A stretch of DNA of 64,000 nucleotides, from positions 124,001-188,000 of the forward strand of contig JBBBDQ010001922.1 in NCBI GenBank assembly GCA_037127315.1. The letters run 5' to 3'. This stretch comes from Ascarosepion bandense. Taxonomy: Eukaryota; Mollusca; Cephalopoda; Sepiida; Sepiidae. Positions 21,046 through 32,529 of this stretch are shown here, one piece after another. Each line of letters starts with the position of its first letter. Positions within the stretch are counted from its first letter, which is position 1. The notes under the pieces are model-generated. The model was not told where the DNA came from, did no database searches, and saw nothing but the letters and a program-made list of their open reading frames with translations. A program made the position numbers and the translations under genes.

Positions 21046-22800
21046 TCTGAGGATGCTTTCATACATATTTGTTTTAATATTTCGGCTTCTGGTGAATCTA
21101 TTTCAAGATCTACGACATTTGAGTGGAGACAAACAATCATTTTATTATTATTATTATTAAAGTTGCAATAATAATTATTATGGTTCTAGATATTTATTAA
21201 GCAAATTACATTATTTTACATATATCACTATTATCATTATTATTTGTGTGTGTCTGTGAGATTTGCTTCACACACACACACATTATATATATATATATAT
21301 AATGTTATAAATAAAAAAGAAATGGCTAAGAGGTAAATCCCAACGGATCCTATTAATACCAATACCAAATCTCATCCAACCAGTGAGCTCACTGTAATTA
21401 AATCTATTCATTTACAGACCCAATATTCATTGCATATAAAAAATTCAATTTATCAAAAATCGTATAACCATTTCGAGGAGTGAATTTGACACTCGTCTCA
21501 TCAGCAGTAATAAGACATTATGGCTAAATAAAATTTATTAATAAAAATGTCCCTCTATAAATAAATACATAATTTATGATACCGTATCCTCAAATCTATA
21601 AAACAAAAATAAATGCACACACTCGCACGTCACTACACTCACTAGTTTTACGAAATTCACTTTGTTTCTTTCTACTCTGATGTCTTAAACTCGAAATCTC
21701 GGACCATGTTTCTCCCAAAATGAACTTTGGGTAATTTCTGATGGAGTTTTCTTATTTGAAGAAGGATTATTCTTGATTTGTAAAGTCCATCAATAAAATC
21801 AATTGACACTTAATCTCTGTTTATATGGACATTTTACATTACTTTGGTATCAGAAACCCGCCTTTAAAGTATTTTTGGATTGTAGGTTCAACAGTTTATG
21901 TAAAGATTTTACTGTAATCTTTGAACTTAACTAAAAACGATGGATTTGCGGGCATATGTTTATATGAACTTTTCTCCTTGTTTTTTCTGTGACAAACTCG
22001 TTCTCAAAGTTTGTAAGATTTTTATACTTTTAACTTTAATGCGATAAAATATATTCTCTGTTACTGTAAACGTTGTTTTTGGTGGATAACCACGCTCCGT
22101 TTATCTATTAAATAGTATATCTATTTTCATTTACCGAACTGAATGTTCGAGAAATCTTATCAAAGAAAAACTTGTGCTCTCCAGCAGGATTCGAAACCTG
22201 AGCCCCGCTGGGCAGAGGAAGCTACCGTTAAAAGCTCTTAAACTGTTAGTCAAAATCAGCTCTGAAGAATCAATTTTTAAAGTTAGGCTGAAATTGTACC
22301 TTTAAGCGAAATTTAAACAAAGCGAGTTTTCTAAAAAAAAAAAAAATGTCTTAGTTCGTACAAGGAAGGATTTAATCATTTGGTCAAATTTTAAGTAGTC
22401 GAAAAGTACTCGGTCCGACTAATAAGAAAAAAGTCCTAAAACCATGAAACGTGGGTCGACTTGCAAGGGGAACTTGTGAAATAGCATGAGAACATATTAC
22501 AACTCAATGTCATTTCATTCTTAATTGTTTTTTGTCGTTACTTTGACCTTTCCAAGTAAATTCTGACGCTTGGTCATTGACATTCTTTCACCTCATCTTT
22601 GGTAAAGTCCCTCCTATTCAAATTCCTTTTTTAACGTTTGGAAGAAGGGAATAGATGAATCTAGATATGGCGTGTAGTGTGGATGTTGTCTACTGAAACC
22701 CCAAATTATTAAATAAATATCAATCGTCTCGTATGATGTGTAAATATCTGCATTGTCATGTAAAAAAAAAGGACACAACTTTTAATAATACTGTGAAAGG
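21046..22800. other. No gene seen; ATT, CA and TA microsatellites
   Basis: (ATT)n near 21,140, (CA)n(TA)n at 21,268-21,301. A segment near 21,300-21,540 has a GATGAGACGAGTGTCAAATT (minus strand) motif that looks like a retroelement 3' end but is unclassified. A minus-strand tRNA-like box B (GGTTTCGAATCCTGC) occurs at about 22,183-22,200 without a supporting tRNA fold. Confidence 0.35.
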
Positions 22801-22803
22801 ATA

Positions 22804-24089
22804 GTTGCGTACCGGACATTTGCATCCCGGACAATGCGTACCAGACAACTGCGTACCGGGCATTTACAACCCGGACAATTGCGTACCGGACAATGCTTAC
22901 CAGAAAATTGCGTACCGGGCATTTGCATCCCGGACAATGCGTACCAGACAACTGCGTACCGACATTTGCATCCCGGACAACTGCGTACCGAACAATTGCT
23001 TCCCGGACAATGCGTACCAGACAATTGCATCCCGGACAATGCGTACCAGACAAATGCGTACCGGACAATTGCGTACCGGGCATTTACATCCCGGACAATT
23101 GCGTACCGGACAATGCGTACCGGGCATTTGCATCACGGACAATGTGTACCAGACAATTGCATCCCGGACAATGCGTACCAGACAATGCGTACCGGACAAT
23201 GCGTACCAGACAATTGCATCCCGGACAATGCGTACCAGACAAATGCGTACCGGACAATTGCGTACAGGGCATTTACATCCCGGACAGTTGCGTACCGGAC
23301 AATGCGTACCAAGCATTTGCATCCCGGACAATGCGTAACAGACAATTGCGTACCGGACAATGCGTACCGGGCATTTGCATCCCGGACAATGCGTACCAGA
23401 CAATTGCATCCCGGACAATGCGTACCAGACATTTGCATCCCGGACAACTGCATACCGGGCATTTGCATCCCGGACAATGCGTACCAGACAATTGCGTACC
23501 AGACAATTGCATCCCGGACAAATGCGTACCGGACAATTGCGTACCGAGCATTTGCAGCCCGGACAATGCGTAACAGACAATTGCGTACCGGACAATGCGT
23601 ACCGGGCATTTGCATCCCGGACAATGTGTACCAGACAATTGCATCCCGGACAATGCGTACTAGACATTTGAATCCCGGACAATGCGTACCGGGCATTTGC
23701 ATCCCGGACAACTGCATACCGGGCATTTGCATCCCGGACAGCTGCATACCGGGCATTTGCATACCGGACAATGCGTACCAGACAATTGCATACCAGACAA
23801 TGCGTACCAGACAAATGCGTACCGGGCATTTACATCCCGGACAATTGCGTACCGGACGATGCGTACCGGGCATTTGCATCCCGGACAATGTGTAACCAGA
23901 CAACTGCGTACCGAGCATTTGCATCCGGGACAATGCGTAACAGACAAATGCATACCGGACAATGCGTACCGGGCAATTGCATCCCGGACAATGCGTACCA
24001 GGCATTTGCATCCCGGACAACTGCGTACCGGGCATTTGCATCCTGGACAATGCGTACCAGACAATTGCGTCCCTAGACAAATGCGTACC
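22804..24089. repeat. ~15-bp minisatellite with mixed unit types (~85 copies)
   Basis: Units of 14-15 bp of four main types, GCGTACCGGACAAT, GCGTACCAGACAAT, GCGTACCGGGCATTT and GCATCCCGGACAAT, follow one another in recurring multi-unit blocks over about 1.29 kb. Long ORFs (up to 353 codons) are open in several frames on both strands because the units lack stop codons. Repeating peptides such as AYRAFASRTM come from the repeat, with no sign of selection for one frame. Confidence 0.95.
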
Positions 24090-24215
24090 TCTGGTAAGTT
24101 TTTGAAGTTATCATATTTTCTTAAGGGTTGCTAATTGCAAACCGACTTTTAATTATTTAAAAACAAAAGCTAAAAATAGTTAACATAACAACTCTGTTAT
24201 CAAAAATAAAAGTGC

Positions 24216-25620
24216 AAATAAGAGAATCATGGCGCTTTTAGATAATTCACCTGAAAACTCCAAATAAGAGAATCATGGCGCTTAGATAATCTACCCTGAA
24301 AACTCAAATAAGAGAATCATGGCGCTATTAGATAATCTACCTGAAAACTCCAAATAGAGAATCATGGCGCTATTAGATAATCTACTCCTGAAAACTCCAA
24401 ATGAGAGAATCCATATGTCACGTTATATAATCTACCCCGAAAATCTAAATGAGAGAATCATGGTGCTAATAGATAATCTACTCCTAGCACCCACAAGAGA
24501 ATCATGGCGCTTTTAGATAATCTTACCCCAAAACTCCAAATAAGAGAATCATGGCGCTATTAGATAATCTACTCCTGAAAACCCAACAAGAGAATCATGG
24601 CGCTATTAGATAATCTACCTGAAATTAAATGAGACAATCACAGCTATTAGATGAATTACTCCAAAACTCCAAATAAGAGAATCATGAAGCCAGATAATCT
24701 ACCCCTGAAAACTCCAAACAAGAGAAATCATGCTTTTGTATAAATTCTACTCCTCAAAAACTCCAAATAAGAGAATCTCGCGGCGCTATTAGACAATCTA
24801 CCTCTGAAACTCCAAATAAGAGAATCATGGCGCTTTAGACAATCTACTCCTGAAAACTCAAACAAGAAGAGAATCATGGCGCTTTTAGATAATCTACTCC
24901 TGAAAACTCCAAATAAGAGAATCATGGCGCCATTAGATAATCTTACCCTGAAAACCCAAATGAGAGAATCATGGAGCTATTAGACATCCATTCTGAAAAC
25001 TCCAAATAAGAGAATCATGGCGCTATTAGATAATCTACTCTCGAAAACTCCAAATGAGAGAATCATGGCGCTATTAGATAATCTACTCTTGAAAACTCCA
25101 AATAAGAGAATCATGGCGCTTTTATGCCAATTCATCTTCGAAAACTCCAAATAAGAGAATCATGCAGGCCATTAGGATAATCTACTCCTGAAAACTCCAA
25201 ATAAGAGAATCATAGCTATTAGACAATCTACTCCTGAAAAACTCCAAATGAGAATCAGTATGCTATTAGATAATCTACTCCTGAAAATCAAATAAGAGAA
25301 TCATGGCGCTTTTAGACAATTCTACTCCTGAAAAACTCCAACAAGAGAATCATGATACTATTAGACAATCTACTCCTGAAAACCCAACAAGTAGGGGTGA
25401 ATCAGTAAGGGCGGCTGAGTTAATCGCATCTTGAAAACCAAATACAGGTAACCAAGAAAATATTAGATAATCTACTCCTGAAAACTCCCAACAAGAGAAT
25501 CACGGCGCTATTAGATAATCTACTCCTGAAAACTCCAAATAAGAGAATCACAGCTATTAGATAATCTACCTCTGAAAACTCCAAATAAGAGAATCATGGC
25601 GCTATTAGATAATCTACTCA
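24216..25620. repeat. 48-bp tandem array (~29 copies)
   Basis: Unit consensus: GAGAATCATGGCGCTATTAG, then ATAATCTACTCCTGAAAACT, then CCAAATAA. The copies differ mainly by small insertions and deletions, unlike the substitution-dominated 15-bp and 99-bp arrays. Some of that could be consensus error. It starts about 125 bp after the 15-bp array. Confidence 0.95.
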
Positions 25621-25976
25621 GATACATTTCTGAAAAAGAATAGCTCACAAAAATCATAAATTTTCATTAATTTGCGAAACTACAATAATTTTTAATTTCT
25701 GAAATACTTTTTAAACACTATTAATTTGTTATTACATTTATAACAAAAATATACTTGTAATTTTAAAAAATTTAATTCGTTTTTTGAAAATTTGCGATTA
25801 TTACCTATGTTTTTTTTTTGTTTTCAAAATTTATAGTAATTGCCTTTAAAGGCTTAAAAAAATTATCTAAGTTATGCCATTATCCAACGATGCAAGTGTC
25901 CTGATACACAAATATCCTAGTACTTATTTAAACACATTGATACCCACTTAGCTGACATCTAATGCATATTCAACAT
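25621..25976. other. AT-rich, no gene seen
   Basis: Very AT-rich spacer between the 48-bp array and a LINE-J copy. Confidence 0.5.
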
Positions 25977-26530
25977 TTTTTTTTTATAATTGCGTAGCCC
26001 AAAGCAAGGCATTTTACTGCCACTGTTGTGCAGGGGGTTACATAGGAGGTAAGTTATGAGAAAGAGTGACAGGTTACAGGGGGTGTCAGAAAGAGGGTGA
26101 GAGAAGGATGAGAACACTGATGAGAGTGAAGTGGATGAAGAAAGGAGCATGAGAGAGAGAGAGGGGGGATGCAAGTTAGTGAGATAGGAGATGACTGTTG
26201 ACTTTACATTTGAATTCTTGAAGAGTGTAGTTGTCTGAAAATCAAGTAAACAGAAGTGAATTCCACAGTCGAGAATTGCGAGAGAAGAAGCTGATGGAGT
26301 CGAATTCGCGTTTACAATTTATTAGTTTCACAGTAAAAGGGTGGGACCTAGTTGTTCATCTTGTGGCTCGAGTAAATTCATGTATGGCGGGTACCAGTGA
26401 GCTAAGTTCATCGGAGCATAAGCCATGAAAGTATTTGTATAAGAGACACAGTGAAGCCACATTGCGCCAGTGAGAAAGTGACTGTATCCGAAATGCCAAG
26501 GCGGGATATACCAGACGCGTTCCCTAAATA
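25977..26530 (-). mobile_element. LINE-J copy, 5'-truncated pseudogene
   Basis: Minus strand. It ends at the left in the family tail (poly-T at 25,977 on the plus strand, then GTAGCCCAAAGCAAGGC). RT C-terminal blocks equivalent to LCLFYKYFHGLCSDEL and FFSR...LWNS are readable in broken frames. It is diverged from the 60,695 copy. Confidence 0.75.
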
Positions 26531-26771
26531 TCTACCGGGGTCTCTGCAATTCTTTAAAACAGGAGTAGAGGCTTATTCATTGTTTTCTGTTTAGGTTTGG
26601 GTTTCCGGCTCCTTCTAAAGCATTCCCTTCTCTTTCACTTCCAATAGCCCCCCCCCTCTCATTAAAATCAGCCTTGTGCCATACTCCGACATTATGAGGA
26701 GGGGAAGTAAATACTAAGTGTAGTAACTATACTCCTTATCTTTAATGGTAATATAAGGCGTTTCCATATGA

Positions 26772-27770
26772 TCTCTTTTTCTCTCTATGGTCATCAGGAT
26801 GGGATCAAAGTGTAGTACCTATCCACCTGCCATTTCTAATGGAAATGGTAATATTAATACTTTCCTTACAAGGAAACATTCAACATTCATTGACTGAGTG
26901 GTCAGTGCTACACAAGCTGCTCTTTTTTTCACTCCCTGATCATCAGGTTGAGATCAAAGTGTAGTATCTGTTGCTCCCATCTCTAATGGAAATGGAAACA
27001 TTAACCATTTCCTTATAAGGAAACATTTAGTATTCATTGACTGAGTGGTCACTGCTACTCAAGTTGCACTCTTTTTCACTCCCTGGTCATCAGGTTAGGA
27101 TCAAAGTGTAGTATCTATTCTCGTCATCTTTAATAGTAATGGAAATATTAGTCATTTCCTTATAAGGAAACATTTAGTATTCATTGATTGAGCAGTCAGT
27201 GCTTCTCAAGTTGCACTCTTTTTCACTCCCTGACTGTCAGGTTGGGATCAATGTGTAGTATCTATTCCCCTCATCACCATTTGAAATGGCAATGTTAGAA
27301 ATTTCCTTATGAGGAAACATTTAGTATTCATTGACTGAGTGGTCAGTGCTACACAAGCTGCTCTCTTTTTCACTCCCTGATCATCAGGTTAAGATCAAAG
27401 TGTAGTAGCTGTTGCTCTCATCTCTAATGGAAATGGAAACATTAACCATTTCCTTATAAAGAAATATTTAGTATTCATTGACTGAGTGGTCACTGCTACT
27501 CAAGTTGCACTCTCTTTCACTCCCTGGTCATTAGGTTGAGATCAAAGTGTAGTATATATTCCCCTGATCTTTAATGGAAATGATAACATTAGTCGTTTCC
27601 TTATAAGGAAACAATTAGCATTCATTGTCTGAATACCTAATGTTATTTGACTTGTAATTTTCTTCACTTTCTCTTAATTGTACTGGGTTCGAGGAGAAGG
27701 ATCTGTCCTCCTTAACTCCAGTTGTAATATTAACCCTTTTTGTTAAAAGGAAACATTCGACATTCATTCA
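26772..27770. repeat. 147-bp tandem array (~6.5 copies)
   Basis: The ATTCATTGACTGAGTGGTCA landmark starts at 26,885, 27,032, 27,179, 27,326, 27,473 and 27,620: exactly 147 bp apart each time, then a shortened, diverged unit at 27,762. Units share CTCCCTGATCATCAGGTTG, GATCAAAGTGTAGTA and TTTCCTTATAAGGAAACATT. A related single unit lies near 59,108-59,150 (CATTGACCGAGCAGTCAGTG). Confidence 0.95.
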
Positions 27771-27816
27771 TTGAACATCAATTGCTACTGTCGGTTGAAG
27801 TCCTTAAAATCTTCTT

Positions 27817-28140
27817 TTTTTTTTAATTATATCACCCCAAGCAAGGCGATAACACTACTGATGCGCAGGGGGCTACGTAAGGGTAAAAAGAATGGAAAAG
27901 AGAAAACCGGAAACATCATCCTAAACAGGAAACAATGGATGAGCCTCTTCACCTGTTCAATAGATATGGGTGGAGTGTGAACCGGGCGATAGTTTAGTCT
28001 ATCTACTCCAATTGAAAAAATAGAAAAAGAAAAGAGTGAAAAGCTTGGAAAAGAGAAAACCGGAAACCGCATCCTAAACAGGAAACAATGGATGAGCCTC
28101 TTCACCTGTTCAATAGATATGGGTGGAGTGTGAACCGGGC
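27817..28140 (-). mobile_element. Short element with LINE-J-like 3' tail, tandemly duplicated body
   Basis: On the minus strand the last ~75 bp (GTAGCCCCCTGCGCATCAGT, GGGGTGATATAATT, poly-A) match the LINE-J tail. The body upstream (CCTGTTTAGGATGATGTTTC, GGCTCATCCATTG) is not the LINE-J 3' UTR seen elsewhere. The body occurs twice, about 155 bp apart, and once more at 3,960-4,080. It is either a LINE-J subfamily or a SINE borrowing its tail. Confidence 0.5.
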
Positions 28141-28223
28141 ACTCTTAAAACGGTTTTTTCAGGGAAATACTTCGTTGTTTCCCTTTCCAGTATTGATGTG
28201 GTTTTTCTGCCTTTTTGTTTCAG

Positions 28224-28283
28224 ATAGTGTAGAATACGAACATATTGGTGACGTCAATATATTCTTATCTAATTACATGCGAT
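28224..28283 (+). CDS. Candidate internal exon, NAT9-like N-acetyltransferase
   Basis: A 60-bp exon candidate lies between a strong 3' splice site (pyrimidine tract TTTTTGTTTCAG ending at 28,223) and a consensus 5' splice site (GTAAGT from 28,284). In the open frame it reads ...EYEHIGDVNIFLSN... The HIGDVNIFLSN string resembles the GDVNLFL-type segment of N-acetyltransferase 9 (NAT9), a GNAT-family enzyme. That resemblance is from memory of the family and was not searched. The exon starts and ends in phase 1, so it could be skipped without shifting frame. I did not find the N-terminal exons; in a genome with long introns they may lie outside. It could also be a chance splice-flanked ORF or a retained pseudogene exon. 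Confidence 0.4.
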
Positions 28284-28545
28284 GTAAGTTCATGTTATTT
28301 GCGAAAGTTCCTTGTGATTCTGTAGGGCCAGTCTGCGAGGAACGAAGAAGGATAGTCTCCATCACCGGCTTCATTCGCTCGAAGTCAATCTGAGAAAGTG
28401 GGTGTATTGAACGGTTACTTCTGCTCATATAAACCAGAAGAAATTAACAAAGACTTCTTGTTATAACTTATGACTTTTAATTATTAGCAATAAATATTAC
28501 TTTATATTTGTTACGGTAATCTTATCAGTTTACCTCTAACCATAG

Positions 28546-28674
28546 TCGTACAGGAGGAAATTTTAGAGGCAAAACACAAGGGATTTGCCCTGGAAATGTA
28601 CACATCGTTTAACCTGGGGAGACTGCCACCCATCCCAGATTTCGTCTCGTACGCCTACGCCCATTACGTCGAAA
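28546..28674 (+). CDS. Candidate second exon, unassigned
   Basis: Downstream of an AG acceptor (CTCTAACCATAG ending 28,545) the frame compatible with the 28,224-28,283 exon is open and reads VQEEILEAKHKGFALEM, then LPPIPDFVSYAYAHYVES. Third positions become C/G-rich (GTC TCG TAC GCC TAC GCC), unlike the AT-rich surroundings. KHKGFA loosely fits the R/Q-x-x-G-x-G/A acetyl-CoA motif of GNAT enzymes but lacks the arginine. The right end is uncertain: a weak GTAACG donor lies at 28,675, and the frame stays open to 28,796. No confident family assignment. Confidence 0.25.
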
Positions 28675-28799
28675 GTAACGGCGTCTTTGCTAAGTACTTT
28701 CTATTATTACAAGGTTTTCACAAACAAGTTTTTAATACATATTTTTCAGCTATTGTATTAATTATGGTTGACTCGTCTTTATTTCCTGCTGATTAATAA

Positions 28800-29160
28800 A
28801 CTAACTCATGGCCCAGATGTTTTATAAGCAACTGCGGTGAAATTTGAGCAAATTTTAACACCACTGCCTACGCCAACTTAAAAAAAAAAATTGAAATACT
28901 TAAAATTAAACAAAAGAGTTAGTGAATACGTTATTTTATACTATATTTGAGGATTCTGCCAATTCTTTAAGTTTACTCATATTAAAATGTATTTTTCTAT
29001 TTATTCGACCCAAACACAAAAAACTATTATTTAAGCAATGAGAAGACTAATTCTTGGGTAATTCCCTTATAAAAAGAAATCAGTTTATGTCCAGTGGATA
29101 TAGCACAAGAAACATCTGACATTGAATATAAAGGCCCCTCCTCAAAAAAAAAAAAAAAAA
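28800..29160. other. AT-rich, no gene seen
   Basis: Spacer ending in a poly-A run at 29,144-29,161 that abuts a LINE-J copy. Confidence 0.5.
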
Positions 29161-29162
29161 AA

Positions 29163-29706
29163 TCACTAATCGTATGCAGCCACTTTCCCATCGTCGAAAT
29201 GTGGCCTCCCTCTGTCTCTTCTATAAATACTTTCATGGCTTCTGCTCGGATGAGCTTAAGTCACTGATGCCTCCTCAACAGGTGTTTACCCGTTCAACCA
29301 GACTGGCAACTGGGTCCCACCCATTCACAGTCAGGTTAGCCAAACGCAGACGACAATTCTACTCCTGCAGCTTCCTCTCTCGCACTTCCCGCCTGTGGAA
29401 CTCACTCCCGTATTCTTGCTTTCCTGACGGCTACGACCTCCAGAAATTTAAAAGCAAAGTTAATACTCACCTACTAACCACTGGCCTCTAGCTCTCTCCC
29501 CTCCCCTGTATAACCTTCCCTTTCTCTCCGCCCATGTACCTGTCATTGCACCTGCTTTCTCAGCTTTCTATTGTTCCTTTCTAACTAGCTTGTACTCCTC
29601 ACTCTTTTGTAATTAATCTCTTTACATTTATGTAACCCCCTGCACATCAGTGGCGTTTCTGCCTTGATCGGGGTGAAATGATTAAAAAAAAAAAAAAAAA
29701 AAAAAA
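29163..29706 (+). mobile_element. LINE-J copy, 5'-truncated, relatively young
   Basis: The RT C-terminal frame is open from 29,174 to 29,491: ASLCLFYKYFHGFCSDELKS, FTRSTRLATGSHPFTVRLAK, FLSRTSRLWNSLPYSCFPDG and a stop after HLLTTGL. A ~150-bp 3' UTR follows, with GTAACCCCCTGCACATCAGT and GGGGTGAAATGATT plus a long poly-A (29,684-29,707). It closely resembles the 60,695 copy. The endonuclease and most of the RT are missing, so it cannot move itself. Confidence 0.85.
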
Positions 29707-29709
29707 ATG

Positions 29710-30884
29710 TCCATTGGTAAGATAGTACAAATGAGTTTGTTATAAATGTGTTATTGTTATCTAGTGGTTACTAGTCGAATCAATCCTTGTGTCAATTATT
29801 GAAAGACAAATTAAACGAGAACGAACAACTGACATCTCAATAAAAAAATATCAAAGAAATCAACGTGTATCCCATATCTTCCAATCGATGAACACCTGAT
29901 GATGACTAGTTGTTACTTAGTCGAAATGTCGTGTTTATAATATCGATATCAACCAAGATGAAAACAAAAGTTCAAATAATACAATAATATTTTAGAAAAT
30001 GAGTTTATCATCTGGCTGGAGAGGTGACCAGCAGAAATATTTTAAGATATTAAATTATCTATATTTGAGAACATAGGGGGCAAAGGTGGGGGAAATCAGT
30101 TAATAAACTTATCAAAGATTATTTAAAAGTGAAGGTGTATACCTATCATTACATTTCTCTCTTCATTTTTTTAAATTGTTTTTTTTTTTAAATATTTTTT
30201 TTTAACATTAACTCACCATATAAGCAAACCAATGTTTGTCGGATCATTTCCCGATTTCTATTCTTAACAGAATCTCATTGGGTGTTTGTTGGTGATATCA
30301 CAGGCACAACGTGAGGTAGTCTTCGTGAATGTTAATTTAAATAAAAGGGTTCCCCGGTGATTGAAAATAAAGGAAAAAAGCCAATGTTATTAGGACGTGG
30401 ATTTCCTCTCTCCCTCTTTCCATTTCAGTTGATATTTAACATTGAGATTGTCAGGCTAGAAGGTCGACTTTACAGACTTGATGTATTAGAGTTATTTATC
30501 TGAGTCATTTTCGCTTTTAAAAAGAAAATGTTTGAACTGATAAATACCAGAGGTCAGAGGTTTTTAAAAAAAACTTGTCGACTGGAGATACCAGTGACGA
30601 CTGGAAGATTGTGTGTGTGTATGCAGGATAGTCAGACGTGGGCTGGGATGTCATGTAGCTATCAACTTCAATTATTTTCCTACAATTTAACCAAAAAGAA
30701 ATTCTTTAAAAAAAAAAATTGAGGAAAGTATAATTACAAAAATGAAAAGCAATTAGATAAAATCTTAATTTACTCACGCGAGTAATTTAAAAAAAAATTT
30801 ACTAATCTGTAGTAATTAATTCTTTTAAGTTATTAAATAGAATTCGCGACAAACATTTCAATCAGCAATATTATCGGTCCTGAT
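29710..30884. other. No gene seen; possible retroelement end near 29,880-29,970
   Basis: AT-rich. The string AGTCGAAATGTCGTGTTTATAA near 29,920 is related to the G-type tail. Nothing else is recognised. Confidence 0.35.
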
Positions 30885-31332
30885 CTTCGCTTGAGTCGGT
30901 TTCCCACCCTCCATTAGGTTGCTAACCCGTTCCCATCCGCCATGTCATTTCTATAACATTTTTCATGGTAATTGTTCGGATCAACTCTTGGCTATGGTAC
31001 ATAGTTTATGAATTGAAGTGTTTTACCAGACTCGTGACGAGGCCTCACCAATTTACGGTTGAGTTGGTTAGATCTAACCAAAATTTCTATGTTAACAGTT
31101 AATTTTCTCGCACATCTCGCTTGTAGAACTCCCTTTCGGCTCTATTTTTCAGCCAACCTTTATCTGCAAAAATTTAAATACAATGCCAATCGCTATCTAC
31201 TGTTCCCCCGACTACTCTTTCCTTTTCCCGCTCATTTTCAATGTATTTGTTCCTAATTCTTCCAGAGAGAATAACAATTTGTGTATTAGCGACTTTACAT
31301 ATATGCTTGGGGTAAAATCAATTTTAAAAAAA
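30885..31332 (+). mobile_element. LINE-J copy, old and diverged
   Basis: Degraded RT C-terminus (FLAHLACRTPFRLYF...YLQKFKYNANRYLL in pieces) followed by a mutated tail ending GCTTGGGGTAAAATCAATTT plus A run. It is more diverged than the other copies. Confidence 0.65.
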
Positions 31333-31432
31333 ATTGCATCAGCATAAAATCAGAGGTAGAACATACACGGAATCCATTATAAAAATTCAGAATATGGAAT
31401 TAGTAAATACCTCGGCATATGAATCAGTTATA

Positions 31433-32360
31433 TTCACTCGCCCGATCGACTCAGTCAATTAAAAACTTAATTGGGCGATTAAAGTTTATTGCCTTACTCG
31501 CCAGCGGTTGATTAAAAATCTCGCAATGAAACGTGTCCCTTCAAATATAGAAAAAGAAAATCTGATTCCTTTTACAACCCAAAAGTCTGCCACTGAAGAT
31601 TCGCAGTTTACTTAGAATGACCTACAATGACATTATTAAACTCTGGTCTTATGCATGGCGCCTGATTTACGTCGAAATGTCTGGTTAAACAAAAGACAGT
31701 AACATCCCACAATCATCAAAGCAAGATCTGACAAATCGCTTTTATCGTCCCGGTCAGTGTAAACATTCGTTTACTTAAAGGTTCCAGAGTGGAGCCAAAA
31801 TGTCTCTATCGCCCAGATTAAAGGCGCTCACAGATTTTTAGGAACTCATTTGGAAAAATATCATCCTTGACTCAACATCTATATTTCATCCCCGCTTACG
31901 AAAATTAAAAACGAACATTTGAAAGAAAAAAACAATACGCATACTTCTTTCAACCACGCATCCAAAAACAAATTATACAAGTAATTTTTTTTATAGAAAA
32001 TCGTTGAGAAAATCAGATTTGTTATTCTTTTATCATCTATGAAATGGAGGTTGTAGTCAAACAGAAGAAACTACGAATTAGGTACATCCAGTAAATTGCT
32101 AAAAAAAAAACAACAGCATATCATGATGTTAACTTAATAAAAACAAAGTGTTATCATGAAAATGTTTATGCTCTTATAAAGAGGAAAGATCAACTTTTGT
32201 TGTCATTATTTTTAAAAAATTTTAATTCTTTCTAACGCGCTCAAAATTTTAATTCAAATTTCATTTTTTGTTTTTCGTCAGCGATTCACGCTATGTTAAC
32301 GTAAGGCGACTATTAAGAAAATAGAGTCGGTCGAGTAAAATGATTTTGAGGCGAGTAAAT
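31433..32360 (-). mobile_element. Element N copy 2 (noncoding, ~0.93 kb)
   Basis: Inverted homologue of 20,060-21,045. The left end reads TTCACTCGCCCGATCGACTC and the right end ...TTTTGAGGCGAGTAAA, near-inverted over about 10 bp. No ORF longer than background. Confidence 0.7.
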
Positions 32361-32529
32361 TTTCCTTTGTTTGTAACAATATTTTCTTGTTTCTTAATAG
32401 TTAGCTTAACCTTTGAAAAGCATCTTTCATTATTTCAATGAGCCGTCAGTTTTTAGTGTCGGACTTTCTGTTCTCTATTAAAACAATTTTCAGATGTTGT
32501 GTTTGTTTGATTTCTGTACCTCTAATTTA

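Noticed and set aside
22834..24080. ORFs of 310-353 codons on both strands as secreted repeat proteins
   Set aside because: They come from a stop-free 15-bp minisatellite unit. Several frames on both strands are equally open.
22804..27770. CRISPR-like array
   Set aside because: The repeats are contiguous without unique spacers, no cas-like genes are near, and the genome is eukaryotic.
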